DNA from: Spirosoma aureum
GTDB lineage: Bacteria > Bacteroidota > Bacteroidia > Cytophagales > Spirosomataceae
Assembly (NCBI RefSeq): GCF_011604685.1
Contig: NZ_CP050063.1
Location: 5,168,501-5,232,500 of the forward strand
Direction of reading: 5' to 3'
Length of the DNA: 64,000 nucleotides
This document shows positions 51,164 through 60,705 of this stretch, in pieces. The translations under genes and the position numbers were made by a program. The notes under the pieces are model-generated. The model ran no database searches, had not been told where the DNA came from, and worked only from the letters and a program-made list of their open reading frames with translations. Numbering within the stretch: position 1 is the first letter of the stretch; every line of letters begins with the position of its first letter.

Positions 51164-53536
51164 ATGAACAACGTTCTATGGCTACCTGGCTGGTTGCTTT
51201 TTTGCCTTATAGCCGTTCAAACGGCTTCAGCTTCTCATATAGCGGGGGGCAATATTGAATTTGTGGCTACTGACAAACCGAACCAGTTTCAGTTAAGTTT
51301 GAATTTGTATATCGATGAAGCCAGCAAAGGTGCCGACGCTGTTATCGAACCTACCATCATTGTATCGATATTTCGCAGCCAGGATAACCAGTTGATGGGT
51401 GATTATACACTAAAATTCGTTCGGCGACTGCTGCTGGTATATGCCAATCCGGCCTGTGCGCGAACACGTGGTCTCGAAACGTCCGAAGTTCGCTATTCTG
51501 CACAAATCCAATTAGAGGCTAGTCAGTTCAGTGACCCGGCAGGCTATTATGTGGTCTGGGAAAAATGTTGCCGGAATAAAAACGTCGTGAATATCAGAAC
51601 TCCGGAAGCATCCGGCATGGTTTATTACCTGGCATTTTCTCCCCTGTTAAAAAACGGCACGCCATTCCGAAATTCGTCGCCCGTTTTCCTGACGCCAAAT
51701 GCTGAATATATCTGTCTGAATAAGCCATTTTCGCTCGCTTTCCGGGCAACCGATGCAGATGGCGACGAATTACGCTACTCCCTGACAACACCTTACAACG
51801 ACAACGTTTATAAACCCGCCGGTTTCAATAACTCGCCAAACTCGCCTGCTTATCGACTGCTCCGCTGGATGCCCGGCTACAGTGAGCAAACAGCGATTAC
51901 CGGTAATCCTCCGCTTCGCATCGACCTAAGTTCAGGGGTTCTCACTGTGCAACCCGATCAGCTGGGTCTGTTTGCTTTTACGGTTTTATGTGAAGAATAT
52001 CGCCAGGGGGTCAAGATCGGTGAGGTTCGGCGGGATCACCAGATTCTGGTTGTAGACTGCTCGGCTCAGGTTCCGCCGAAGCCGGCTGTGGCCGCTCTCG
52101 ATCCTTCGGGTCAATCACCACTTGAGTTTTGCCAGGGCAGCGCCGTATTGCTCAAAACGGATACGGATACAAACTTCAATTATCAATGGCGACGCGACGG
52201 CTATAATCTGCCGGGTGAAACAAAATCAGTGTTAAGAGCCGTTGAACCGGGCGATTATTCGGTGATCAAGAGCTTTGCGATCATCTGCACCCGTGATTCG
52301 GCCTCCGAGGTTTTTCGTCTAACCCTTAAACTCTCTCCCCCAGCCACTATTCAAGCGCCCGATACCGTTCTTTGCCCTACCCGGCCCTTGGTTCTAACAG
52401 CCAATCAGCAAGCCGACTTTACATACCAATGGAGTGCTGGCCATCAGGAGATCGCAGGCGCAACGAATGGAACATATACAGTTAACCAGGCCGGGCAGTA
52501 CCGATTGAAGATTTACAATAGAACCACGAATTGTATTTCCTATGATTCGATTCTGATAACCAATGGGCCACTCCAACAGGTTACACTGGCTACGAAGGCG
52601 GGAAAGATGCTTTGCGAAGGCAATGAACTCGTCGTTACAATTACTAATGACGGCACAACCCGCCTGCGTTATAACTGGCTCCGAAATAATATTTCTTTAC
52701 CGAATTCGAGCCAATCCATACAGAACGCTACCCCTGGTGACTATGTTGTTACAGTAACCGACACAACCCAATGTGCCTTAACGTCTGCCAATGTGCATGT
52801 CAATCCGCGGCCACATCCAGTAATCGATTCACTACCACCGATCTGCGGGCAAACGGCCAGCGTATTGCCCTTATCGGCATCACCACCGGGTGGCACCTTC
52901 AGCGGACCAGGGGTAACTGTCGATCGTTTCGATCCAGCAAAAGCGGGCGTTGGTCAACACCTTGTCCATTATTCAGTCACTAACTCATACGGTTGCCTGG
53001 CCGATACGAGTCGTCTGATCACCGTGTTACGCCTTCCTATTATTGATCTGGGACCCGATCAGGAAGTAAGAGCTGGTGGATCAGTGCAGTTGGCTGGCCC
53101 TGTTGGTACTAATCTGACTTATTCCTGGGAAACTGCTGATTTTCAGCCGCTTTCAACGAATTCATCACTGACAGTCAGGCCAAAAAAAACGGCTGTTTAC
53201 AAAGTAACTGTCTGGACAAATGGTGGTTGCCCCGTTTCCGATGAGATTCTGATCGAAATACTGCCGGGGCTATTTATTCCAACCGCCTTTAGCCCTAATG
53301 GCGACGGACTGAATGATAGCTGGGCTTTTAGCGGTATAGGCGCCTTTCCGGCCTGTAGTGTCCGGATTTATAATCGTTGGGGCGAACTTATCTTTCAGGC
53401 ATCACCGTATCGACAACCCTGGGATGGTACCTATCGGGGTAATCCAGTTGGGCCGGGCCTATATACTTTTGTGGTACGTCCAGCACCTGATCAGCCTGAA
53501 CAAACAGGCACCCTAACCGTATTAGCTGGCCAGTAA
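51164..53536 (+). CDS. secreted gliding-motility-type protein with CHU_C tail
   Basis: 790 aa. Signal peptide ending TASA, then SHIAGGNIEFVATD, a start common to Cytophagales surface proteins. Residues about 30-300 form a beta-rich domain (AYICLNKPFSLAFRATDADGDELRYSL). Ig/PKD-like repeats follow (FCQGSAVLLKTDTDTNFNYQW, LVLTANQQADFTYQWSAG, LCEGNELVVTITNDGT, TYSWETAD). The end, FIPTAFSPNGDGLNDSWAFSG...VRIYNRWGELIFQ...PVGPGLYTFVV, is the CHU_C/type B type-IX-secretion domain. Likely a surface adhesin-like protein. Convergent with htpG. Confidence 0.92.
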   Translation: MNNVLWLPGWLLFCLIAVQTASASHIAGGNIEFVATDKPNQFQLSLNLYIDEASKGADAVIEPTIIVSIFRSQDNQLMGDYTLKFVRRLLLVYANPACARTRGLETSEVRYSAQIQLEASQFSDPAGYYVVWEKCCRNKNVVNIRTPEASGMVYYLAFSPLLKNGTPFRNSSPVFLTPNAEYICLNKPFSLAFRATDADGDELRYSLTTPYNDNVYKPAGFNNSPNSPAYRLLRWMPGYSEQTAITGNPPLRIDLSSGVLTVQPDQLGLFAFTVLCEEYRQGVKIGEVRRDHQILVVDCSAQVPPKPAVAALDPSGQSPLEFCQGSAVLLKTDTDTNFNYQWRRDGYNLPGETKSVLRAVEPGDYSVIKSFAIICTRDSASEVFRLTLKLSPPATIQAPDTVLCPTRPLVLTANQQADFTYQWSAGHQEIAGATNGTYTVNQAGQYRLKIYNRTTNCISYDSILITNGPLQQVTLATKAGKMLCEGNELVVTITNDGTTRLRYNWLRNNISLPNSSQSIQNATPGDYVVTVTDTTQCALTSANVHVNPRPHPVIDSLPPICGQTASVLPLSASPPGGTFSGPGVTVDRFDPAKAGVGQHLVHYSVTNSYGCLADTSRLITVLRLPIIDLGPDQEVRAGGSVQLAGPVGTNLTYSWETADFQPLSTNSSLTVRPKKTAVYKVTVWTNGGCPVSDEILIEILPGLFIPTAFSPNGDGLNDSWAFSGIGAFPACSVRIYNRWGELIFQASPYRQPWDGTYRGNPVGPGLYTFVVRPAPDQPEQTGTLTVLAGQ

Positions 53537-53540
53537 CAGA

Positions 53541-53572
53541 AAATGGGCTCTCCTATCCAGAATAGCCCATTT
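53541..53572. terminator. hairpin between converging genes
   Basis: AAATGGGCT (53541-53549) pairs with AGCCCATTT (53564-53572). It separates the CHU_C gene end (53536) from the htpG stop (53601). Weak T-run, but good position. Confidence 0.6.
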
Positions 53573-53600
53573 CCACCTATATCTATCTAACTGGCAATGC

Positions 53601-55436
53601 TTACAATGTAGCTACTGTCCGACGAACAAATGCCGTTAGCTCTGCCCCTGTCAGCATGTTTTGCGAAAGTAACGCCAGATCATACACCTGCTTCACCAGT
53701 GCTTTCTGCGCATCCGCATCCGTTTCAGCCAGGATTTTACCAATCAGTGGATGGTTGGCATTCACAACCACATTGTAGCTCATGGGCAAGTTACCGTAAA
53801 AAGACTGCTCACCCGATAAAGCCGACATATCTTTCATCCGTCGCATAAACTCAGGCAGCGTAATGGTAACGGGCAACTCGTCGATAGGTTGCGCTTCTAT
53901 GCTCACATTCAGCAGTTTATTGTCCAAAACCTGCTCGAAGGAGTCTTTAAGCTTTGTTTTATCATCTTCCGACAGAACGCTTTCGTTATTGATCCCTTTA
54001 TCAATCAACTTGTCGAGCGTATCTGCATCAACCCGCTGGAAATGCACTTTTTCCAGCTTTTGCTCCAGTGCATTAATAAAGTGAGGATCAATGACATTGT
54101 CCATCAATACAACATCATAGCTTCGCCGACGTGCCGATTCAATGTACGCATCCTGATGCTTGCGATCTGTTGTGTACAGGAATACCAGCGTATCGTTTTT
54201 ATCGGTCTGGTTCGCCTGAATTTTCTCGCGGTATTCATCCAGTGTGGCATACTCTCCTTCCGTGTTTTTGAGCAACACGAAGTTTTTAGCTTTTTCCCAG
54301 AACTTGTCGTCACTCAGGATACCGTATTTGATAAACAGCCCAATATCATCGAACTTCTCTTCAAACGCTTTCCGGTCGGCGTTGAATAAATCGTTCAGTT
54401 TATCGGCAACCTTACGCGTGATGTAGCCATTGATTTTCTTCACGTTGGCATCTGCCTGTAAGAAACTACGCGACACATTGAGCGGAATATCGGGAGAGTC
54501 GATTACCCCATGCAGCATCATCAGGAAGTCGGGCACTACATCTTTCACCTCATCCGTAATAAACACCTGCCTGCTGTAGAGTTGAATCTTCTCACGCTGA
54601 AAACGAAGTTCGTTTTTAATCCGGGGGAAGTACAGGATACCCGTCAGATTGAACGGATAATCAACATTCAGGTGTATCCAGAAAAGAGGTTCTTCACCCA
54701 TTGGATACAATTCCCGGTAGAACGTTTTATAATCTTCGTCGGTCAGTTCTGAAGGTGATTTAGTCCAGATCGGGGTCGTGTTGTTCACTACCTTGCCATC
54801 GAACTCAACCGCTACTGGCAGGAACCGGGCATATTTATCCAGAATACTCTGTAGCCGCGCTTTATTCAGAAATTCTTCCGAGTCAGGTGCTACGTGCAGA
54901 ATAACATCGGTACCCCGTTCAGCCCGTTCGGCAGGAGTCAGTTCAAACTCCGTCGAACCGTCGCAAATCCACCGGGCCGCTGAACTATCGCCCGTATCAC
55001 GGTATGATTTGGTAACAATTTCAACCTTCTCGGCTACCATAAAAGCCGAGTAGAAACCTAAGCCAAAATGCCCGATAATCTGGCCTTTGTCGTCGGTTTT
55101 GTCTTTATATTTTTCCAGAAAATCGGAAGCTCCCGAAAAGGCAATCTGGTTGATGTATTTTTTGATTTCATCGGCGGTCATGCCGATACCATTGTCGCTG
55201 ATAGTAATTGTTTTGGCCTCTTCATCGAGCGAAACGGTCACTTTCAGTTCGCCGAGTTCACCTCCAAACTCACCAAATGAAGCGAGCTGGCGTAATTTCT
55301 GAGTAGCATCTACTGCATTCGATACCAATTCACGAAGGAAAATCTCATGGTCGGAGTAGAGAAACTTCTTGATAATCGGGAAGATATTCTCGGTATGGAT
55401 CGAAATCTGCCCTTTTTCATTCTGAACGGCTTCCAT
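53601..55436 (-). CDS. htpG: molecular chaperone HtpG (Hsp90)
   Basis: 611 aa, the full bacterial Hsp90 length. N-terminal ATPase: FLRELVSNAVDATQKLRQ, the DNGIGM motif, GHFGLGFYSAFMV. The middle domain has the catalytic-loop segment RQVFITDEVKDVVPDFLMMLHGVIDSPDIPLNVSRS. The C-terminal dimerisation domain ends in AFVRRTVATL. Cytosolic chaperone. Monocistronic. Confidence 0.98.
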   Translation of the reverse strand: MEAVQNEKGQISIHTENIFPIIKKFLYSDHEIFLRELVSNAVDATQKLRQLASFGEFGGELGELKVTVSLDEEAKTITISDNGIGMTADEIKKYINQIAFSGASDFLEKYKDKTDDKGQIIGHFGLGFYSAFMVAEKVEIVTKSYRDTGDSSAARWICDGSTEFELTPAERAERGTDVILHVAPDSEEFLNKARLQSILDKYARFLPVAVEFDGKVVNNTTPIWTKSPSELTDEDYKTFYRELYPMGEEPLFWIHLNVDYPFNLTGILYFPRIKNELRFQREKIQLYSRQVFITDEVKDVVPDFLMMLHGVIDSPDIPLNVSRSFLQADANVKKINGYITRKVADKLNDLFNADRKAFEEKFDDIGLFIKYGILSDDKFWEKAKNFVLLKNTEGEYATLDEYREKIQANQTDKNDTLVFLYTTDRKHQDAYIESARRRSYDVVLMDNVIDPHFINALEQKLEKVHFQRVDADTLDKLIDKGINNESVLSEDDKTKLKDSFEQVLDNKLLNVSIEAQPIDELPVTITLPEFMRRMKDMSALSGEQSFYGNLPMSYNVVVNANHPLIGKILAETDADAQKALVKQVYDLALLSQNMLTGAELTAFVRRTVATL

Positions 55437-55592
55437 AGTGTCTTATTTAATACAATTATTGATTTACACGGGCGGCTTCAAATCTCGTTCCAGTACGGGT
55501 CCGGCTGACAGATTGACAGATTCTTTCCTCATATTGCACCCGCTATTACAACGTTTACTCGTCATTAATGGTCTTTACTCAAAACTATACTG

Positions 55593-55964
55593 ATGAAAAT
55601 ACTCTTATTCATACTATTGGCCACTACACTAACCTGCCAGATGAAAACAGCAACGAACTTAGGTCCCGAACGGACAGAACCAGCGTTTATTTACGCAAAT
55701 AACCTGGCAGTTGACGGCTGTGAAGAATTTGTGCGGCTCGACAAAGGCGATTCGTCATCGGTAGATGTGATGTACAAGCCGACAACAGCATCACTGCCAA
55801 TTTTACAGAAGGCATTAAGTACTATTCCGATCAATGTGATTTCGTCCGAACGGGCCGTTACGATCCGATTTGCTGAAACAGGACAGCAGGTTGAATTACA
55901 ATGTGGATGGGCAAGCCGTCCCAAAGTAGCCGAGATTGAGATATTATCAATCGCTAAACGATAG
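55593..55964 (+). CDS. small hypothetical lipoprotein
   Basis: 123 aa; MKILLFILLATTLTCQ is a lipoprotein signal with Cys15. The mature part has strands FIYANNLAVDGCEEFVRLD and VDVMYKPTTASLPILQKAL with a late VTIRFAETGQQVELQCGW. I do not recognise the family. 46 nt before the rhodanese gene on the same strand. Confidence 0.75.
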   Translation: MKILLFILLATTLTCQMKTATNLGPERTEPAFIYANNLAVDGCEEFVRLDKGDSSSVDVMYKPTTASLPILQKALSTIPINVISSERAVTIRFAETGQQVELQCGWASRPKVAEIEILSIAKR

Positions 55965-56010
55965 TTCGTTCCCCTGAACAGCTGTCGAAAATTGAGTGTT
56001 ATGCCTGTGT

Positions 56011-56319
56011 ATGACAACGCATTCTTACACAGACATCTCGCTTCCTGGTCTCGACAAGCTGCGACTGAACGCAAACACGGCGATTATCGACGTGCGCGAC
56101 GAGTGGGAGTATGAGGAATTTAACATTGGCGGTTTAAATATTCCGCTGCCTGATATTCGAGCCCGCAAAGCAGAGTTATTGCCCTACGATACGCTGATTG
56201 TGATTTGTACGAACGGTGTCCGCAGCCGGGTGGCGGCCAAGGATTTTTTACGTCAACCCGAATTTCAGGACAAAAGAATCTATCACCTCCACGGTGGCAT
56301 AATCGAAGCAGTAGACTAA
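56011..56319 (+). CDS. single-domain rhodanese-like sulfurtransferase
   Basis: 102 aa from ATG 56011 (a GTG at 55996 is in frame but adds only LCLC). Active loop C66TNGVRS in LIVICTNGVRSRVAAKDF; AIIDVRDEWEYEEFNIGGLNIPL is the family strand and turn. Takes up persulfide sulfur on Cys66; cytosolic. Its stop lies only 4 nt from that of the converging bestrophin gene. Confidence 0.93.
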   Translation: MTTHSYTDISLPGLDKLRLNANTAIIDVRDEWEYEEFNIGGLNIPLPDIRARKAELLPYDTLIVICTNGVRSRVAAKDFLRQPEFQDKRIYHLHGGIIEAVD

Positions 56320-56323
56320 GCCC

Positions 56324-57253
56324 CTAGGTCACGATCGTGAAGCCAGGCTTAGCCGCCTGCTTCTCAACGTGTGGCAATTGAATCTGCAGAATGTCATGTA
56401 CATTCACCCGGATCAACTGACTTAATTGATTCAGAGGCAGGTCATTGCGTTCAAAGCCAAAGGGCTCCTCAATCTCTTCACCGATCATCTCCAGTCCGAC
56501 CAGAACGTACGATGTAAGCACTACGGCAGGAATTGTCAGGTAACCATAAGCTGTGATGACCGTGAACGGCAGGACCCCCACATAAATCATGATGAACAGC
56601 TTGATGAACAAATTGTAGGAGAATGGAATCGGCGTGCTCTTAATTCGTTCGCAAATCCCGCATACATCCATCAGAGTAGTCAGGCGCTGGTTCAGGTTAA
56701 TGTGTTGTGATTCAGAAAGACGCCCCTCCCGATACAGGATCTCGGTCCGTACCCAGAGTTGATTAGAAACTCCGGCCGGTTTATGATCAAAGTTTCTTAG
56801 ATCACGCCGTTCGCCTTCTTCCACCATATCCAGTTCATCTACACCCGGCATATCGCGTAAATGATTTTTGAGGGCGAAGGGGAAGTTAGAAATGGCTTTG
56901 GCATAAAAAGCCCGGCTATCCATATCGCCTTCCGGCAAAACAGCATTAAAATAAATAGCCAGATTTCGACAGTTATTAACTAAGACACCCCATGCCTGAC
57001 GGCCTTCATAGAATCGGTCGTAAGCGGTATTCGTTCGAAAAATCAACAATAAACTGAGCAGGATGCCCATCGCCTGTAAAAATGAGCTGGGCGTATCTTT
57101 CAGCCGAAAATCAATAAAATTTAGCTCGCCAACCGTCACTAAGGTTGCATAGATACCGACAACTACTAACCGACGTAGCAACGCAATGGCGGTGGGCCCT
57201 GTATGAAAATGCCAGATTGCGGGTAACCAGGCCTTTGTTTTATATATTATCAT
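56324..57253 (-). CDS. bestrophin-like (UPF0187) chloride channel family protein
   Basis: 309 aa. Bestrophin marks: FRTNTAYDRFYEGRQAWG, IKSTPIPFSYNLFIKLFIMIYVGVLPF, and GEEIEEPFGFERNDLPLNQL. About four membrane helices. Bacterial members form pentameric ion channels. Follows dapF by 58 nt on the same strand. Confidence 0.92.
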   Translation of the reverse strand: MIIYKTKAWLPAIWHFHTGPTAIALLRRLVVVGIYATLVTVGELNFIDFRLKDTPSSFLQAMGILLSLLLIFRTNTAYDRFYEGRQAWGVLVNNCRNLAIYFNAVLPEGDMDSRAFYAKAISNFPFALKNHLRDMPGVDELDMVEEGERRDLRNFDHKPAGVSNQLWVRTEILYREGRLSESQHINLNQRLTTLMDVCGICERIKSTPIPFSYNLFIKLFIMIYVGVLPFTVITAYGYLTIPAVVLTSYVLVGLEMIGEEIEEPFGFERNDLPLNQLSQLIRVNVHDILQIQLPHVEKQAAKPGFTIVT

Positions 57254-57311
57254 TCATCGAAAAGTAAGCAACGTCTAAAAACACTAGTAATCTATCTAAC
57301 CAACTGTCTAT

Positions 57312-58085
57312 TCAAATGGTTAGAACACCTTCATAAACACGCTTAGCCGGACCAATGAGGTGAATAGCCGTAAAACGACCATCACTCTCCGGGCTAAACG
57401 ATACCCGCAGATTGCCACCAATGGTCTGAATAGATACCGGATCAGGCATAGTAAGCTGCTGGTGAGCCACCAGTGCAACCGCCGTTACGCCCGTACCGCA
57501 TGAGTAGGTTTCATCCTCGACACCTCGTTCATAGGTCCTGACAAATACAGTGTGATCATCGATCACCTGCGCAAAATTTGCGTTCGTCCCGCCGGGCTGA
57601 AAGGTTGAACTATAGCGAATTGCACGGCCTTCGGCAACAACATCGAATGACTCCAGATCATCGATAAACTGAACGACGTGAGGAGAACCTGTATTCAGGA
57701 ATGTCAATCCATCCCGATCGCCAATGCCCGTCACATTAGTCATTTTCAACGATATATCGTCACCAAGAACCACAGCCGTATGTTCGCCATCAACGGCCAG
57801 GAAACGCGTTTCACGTTCGAACAGACCCAGATCATGAGCAAAACGGACAATACAACGCCCTCCGTTGCCACACATACTCCCTTCCGCTCCGTCGGCATTG
57901 AAATAGACCATTTTGAAATCATAGTCCGGATCGTTCTGTAACAGGATCAATCCATCGGCCCCAATACCAAAACGCCGATGGCATAACCGCTCGACATACG
58001 CCTGATCAGTAGCCGGAAATTGACCATCTCTATCGTCTATTAAAATAAAATCGTTGCCGGTTCCCTGGTATTTAAAGAAGTTCAT
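57312..58085 (-). CDS. dapF: diaminopimelate epimerase DapF
   Basis: 257 aa. Converts LL- to meso-diaminopimelate for lysine and peptidoglycan. N-terminal MNFFKYQGTGNDFILID; the two acid/base cysteines are Cys72 in MCGNGGRC and the later one in YSCGTGVTAVAL. Start and length are normal. Likely co-transcribed with the bestrophin gene that follows. Confidence 0.97.
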   Translation of the reverse strand: MNFFKYQGTGNDFILIDDRDGQFPATDQAYVERLCHRRFGIGADGLILLQNDPDYDFKMVYFNADGAEGSMCGNGGRCIVRFAHDLGLFERETRFLAVDGEHTAVVLGDDISLKMTNVTGIGDRDGLTFLNTGSPHVVQFIDDLESFDVVAEGRAIRYSSTFQPGGTNANFAQVIDDHTVFVRTYERGVEDETYSCGTGVTAVALVAHQQLTMPDPVSIQTIGGNLRVSFSPESDGRFTAIHLIGPAKRVYEGVLTI

Positions 58086-58096
58086 ACACGGGTTGT

Positions 58097-58156
58097 AACA
58101 GGCTCCGGCTGCTCCAATTAAGTCTAGAGTCCCTTACACAACAGCCGGAGCCTGTT
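58097..58156. repeat. 15-bp inverted repeat
   Basis: AACAGGCTCCGGCTG (58097-58111) and CAGCCGGAGCCTGTT (58142-58156) are exact reverse complements with 30 nt between. Lies just upstream of dapF and downstream of the rplS terminator. Not followed by a T-run. Confidence 0.75.
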
Positions 58157-58165
58157 GTGATCATA

Positions 58166-58196
58166 CAAAAAAAAGCCACCTATACAGGCAGCTTTT
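58166..58196 (-). terminator. intrinsic terminator of rplS
   Basis: On the minus strand AAGCTGCC pairs with GGTGGCTT (two G-T pairs) around a 6-nt loop and is followed by a run of T. 27 nt after the rplS stop. Confidence 0.8.
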
Positions 58197-58223
58197 CCTA
58201 ACGTTGTGGTTATTCAGAAGCGA

Positions 58224-58598
58224 TTAAGCTGCAGCAACTGCTTTAGGCTTACGCTCTTTAAGACGTGCAGCCTTGCCCTGACGACCGCGCAGGAAGAACA
58301 ACCGTGCACGACGTACTTTGCCAAGACGAACCACTTCAATTTTGTCGATATTTGGCGACAGGACCGGGAAAATCCGCTCAACACCAATACCATTCGATAC
58401 CTTGCGGACAGTAAACGTCTCACCAGCGCTATTTGGATTCCGGCGCTGAAGCACCGTTCCCGTAAACACCTGGATACGCTCCTTATTTCCTTCGCGGATT
58501 TTGACGTGTACGTTCACCGTATCGCCCGCCCGGAACGTGGGCAAATCGGCGCGACGCTGCGCGTTGTCTGCCTCCACTAATTTGATTAACTCGCTCAT
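58224..58598 (-). CDS. rplS: 50S ribosomal protein L19
   Basis: 124 aa. Typical L19: [69 protein letters not shown]. Sits at the 30S-50S interface. Own -7 box at 58642-58649 and terminator at 58166-58196, so it appears monocistronic. Confidence 0.98.
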   Translation of the reverse strand: MSELIKLVEADNAQRRADLPTFRAGDTVNVHVKIREGNKERIQVFTGTVLQRRNPNSAGETFTVRKVSNGIGVERIFPVLSPNIDKIEVVRLGKVRRARLFFLRGRQGKAARLKERKPKAVAAA

Positions 58599-58641
58599 GA
58601 CTGTATATAAATCGCCAGATAAGTATTTGCGAAATGAGCCG

Positions 58642-58649
58642 CAAAGATA
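58642..58649 (-). promoter_or_regulatory. candidate -7 box of rplS
   Basis: TATCTTTG on the minus strand matches TAnnTTTG and lies 43 nt before the rplS ATG. No good -33 box. Confidence 0.55.
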
Positions 58650-58672
58650 GCAAATTTCTCAGTAGTAGAAAA

Positions 58673-58680
58673 TACTTTTG
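58673..58680 (+). promoter_or_regulatory. candidate -7 box of nnr
   Basis: TACTTTTG matches TAnnTTTG, 32 nt before the nnr ATG. Divergent from the rplS box 23 nt away. Confidence 0.55.
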
Positions 58681-58712
58681 CGAAATTACCTCGCGTAAAC
58701 GACGCCAAATCG

Positions 58713-60215
58713 ATGAAAATCCTCAATGTTGACCAGATTCGTGCCCTCGATCAATCCACAATCCAGCATGAACCTATTGCTCCCATTAATCTCATGGAGC
58801 GCGCTGCGCTCGCTTTTGTAGACTGGTTCGCTGACCACTTCCCGGCTACAATGACGACTAAAATCTTCTGCGGGTTGGGCAATAATGGGGGCGATGGACT
58901 AGCCATCGCCCGGCTTTTACTGGAACGTGAGTATCCCATTGAAATTTACGTGGTGCGATATGCCCCCCGCGAATCTGATGACTTTATGCACAACCATCGG
59001 CGACTTAAGCTCGTTACGGAGAATGTGCGTTATATTGAGTTATCGCATGATATTCCGGCCATACGTCATAACGAAATTGTCATTGATGCCATTCTCGGGT
59101 CTGGTTTATCGCGTCCAACCGAGGGCATTGTCAAGAGCACGATCGAGGCCATCAATCGGGCACCGGCCACGGTTGTTGCAGTCGACATTGCAAGTGGTCT
59201 ATATACCGATCAGCCCAATGCCCCGACTGATGTCATCATTGAACCTGACTATACGATTACGTTTCAGCTGCCAAAATTAGCGTTCGTACTCCCTAAAAAC
59301 GGTCGTTATGTTGGTGATTGGCAAATTGTAGATATACAGCTTCATAAACGATACATCGATCTCGCTCCTACTCCTTATTATTTTACCCAGGCGCGGGATG
59401 CCCGTTTACTGCTGCATAAACGAGATCGTTTTTCGAATAAAGGCTCTTTTGGACACGCCCTGCTCTATGTAGGTAGTTATGGCAAGATTGGTGCGGCTGT
59501 ATTAGCTGCTCGTGCCTGTTTACGGTCAGGAGTAGGCCTTTTGACGGTACAGGTGCCAGGCTGTGGTTATAACATTCTGCAAACGGCCGTTCCCGAAGCC
59601 ATGTGCCTGCCAGATAAAAATCAGCAGGTTTTAACCGGCCAGAGCGAAGTCGAAAGTTCGGACCCTGCCGAATATACAACCGTGGGTATTGGCCCTGGAA
59701 TAGGCAAGGCTCCCGAAACCCTGGTTATGTTACGGGAATTGCTACGAACGTTGAAGAAGCCCATTGTGGTCGATGCCGACGCGCTGAACTTATTGTCAGA
59801 AAATAGTAATCTTCTTGACAAATTACCCAGAAACAGCATTCTGACACCCCATCCTAAGGAGTTTGAGCGGCTTACAGAAAAATGGGACAATGATTATCAA
59901 AAACTGACTATCCTCCGTGAGTTTGCCAAGAAATACAAGGTCATTGTTGTTTTAAAGGGTGCCTATTCGGCCATAGCAACGCCCGACGGTGATATACACT
60001 TCAATTCAACGGGTAATCCCGGCTTAAGTACCGGCGGAACAGGCGATGTTCTGACCGGCATTCTGACCGCTCTGCTTGCACAGGGATACGACCCAATCGA
60101 AGCCGCTGTATTAGGGGTTTTTTCGCATGGACTGGCTGGTGATCGGGCCGCAGAGCAACGAGGTCCTATTGGAATGACGGCCTCTGACGTAGTCGATTCC
60201 TTACGATGGGACTGA
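58713..60215 (+). CDS. nnr: bifunctional NAD(P)HX epimerase/dehydratase Nnr
   Basis: 500 aa, the usual fused length. N-terminal epimerase (about 1-215) with GLGNNGGDGLAIARLL; C-terminal ADP/ATP-dependent dehydratase (about 230-500) with VDADALNLL, LTPHPKEFERL and GNPGLSTGGTGDVLTGILTALLAQG. Repairs hydrated NAD(P)H. Cytosolic. Single gene, divergent from rplS. Confidence 0.97.
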   Translation: MKILNVDQIRALDQSTIQHEPIAPINLMERAALAFVDWFADHFPATMTTKIFCGLGNNGGDGLAIARLLLEREYPIEIYVVRYAPRESDDFMHNHRRLKLVTENVRYIELSHDIPAIRHNEIVIDAILGSGLSRPTEGIVKSTIEAINRAPATVVAVDIASGLYTDQPNAPTDVIIEPDYTITFQLPKLAFVLPKNGRYVGDWQIVDIQLHKRYIDLAPTPYYFTQARDARLLLHKRDRFSNKGSFGHALLYVGSYGKIGAAVLAARACLRSGVGLLTVQVPGCGYNILQTAVPEAMCLPDKNQQVLTGQSEVESSDPAEYTTVGIGPGIGKAPETLVMLRELLRTLKKPIVVDADALNLLSENSNLLDKLPRNSILTPHPKEFERLTEKWDNDYQKLTILREFAKKYKVIVVLKGAYSAIATPDGDIHFNSTGNPGLSTGGTGDVLTGILTALLAQGYDPIEAAVLGVFSHGLAGDRAAEQRGPIGMTASDVVDSLRWD

Positions 60216-60441
60216 TTTCGTAGAAATGTAGTATCATTTTTGTAGAATAAATTCCACAACACTCAAAAAAGGTAACATAATCCCGTTTCGTAGTCACTAC
60301 CGTTTGATAAACACGGTTTCAGAGGGTTTCTAGTAAATCAGGTAGTTATACGCATTGTTAAAAATCCGGGTTTCCGCTCTGTTCTGTCGACTAACACGGC
60401 CCCAAATTTGCATAGCGAATAACAGTTTACGACAAATACTT

Positions 60442-60606
60442 ATGAAACCTACAGCACAGCGCGACTGGCGGGTAAGCCGCCCCTCGCGGAGGGCTAGAGT
60501 AGCCTTCGATCAAACCACCGTTTTAGGCGGCCTCACAGTTGCGTTGTTCGCCTATATCGTCTATCATTTTATCTACCCATTGATCTCAAAAGGATTACTG
60601 TGGTAA
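60442..60606 (+). CDS. small single-helix membrane protein, 54 aa
   Basis: ATG at 60442 opens MKPTAQRDWRVSRPSRRARVAFDQ, a basic N-terminus, then the helix TTVLGGLTVALFAYIVYHFIY and PLISKGLLW. The frame is open further up (60355), but that part is Cys/Leu-rich and unlike a protein start. A strong terminator follows 12 nt after the stop, which supports a real gene. No family recognised. Confidence 0.65.
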   Translation: MKPTAQRDWRVSRPSRRARVAFDQTTVLGGLTVALFAYIVYHFIYPLISKGLLW

Positions 60607-60618
60607 ACGTATCGATCA

Positions 60619-60659
60619 TAAAAAATCCCCGTCAGTCAAAAGCTAACGGGGATTTTTAG
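60619..60659. terminator. bidirectional intrinsic terminator
   Basis: AAAAATCCCCGT (60621-60632) pairs with ACGGGGATTTTT (60646-60657). The A- and T-runs allow action on both strands. Between the small membrane protein and the feoB stop. Confidence 0.88.
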
Positions 60660-60705
60660 TTGTAACCAAGCTGAATTCGCCTGATTACGAAACAATCTAA
60701 AATCA

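Noticed and set aside
53889..54389. 166-codon plus-strand open frame
   Set aside because: Antisense to htpG, which is complete and certain.
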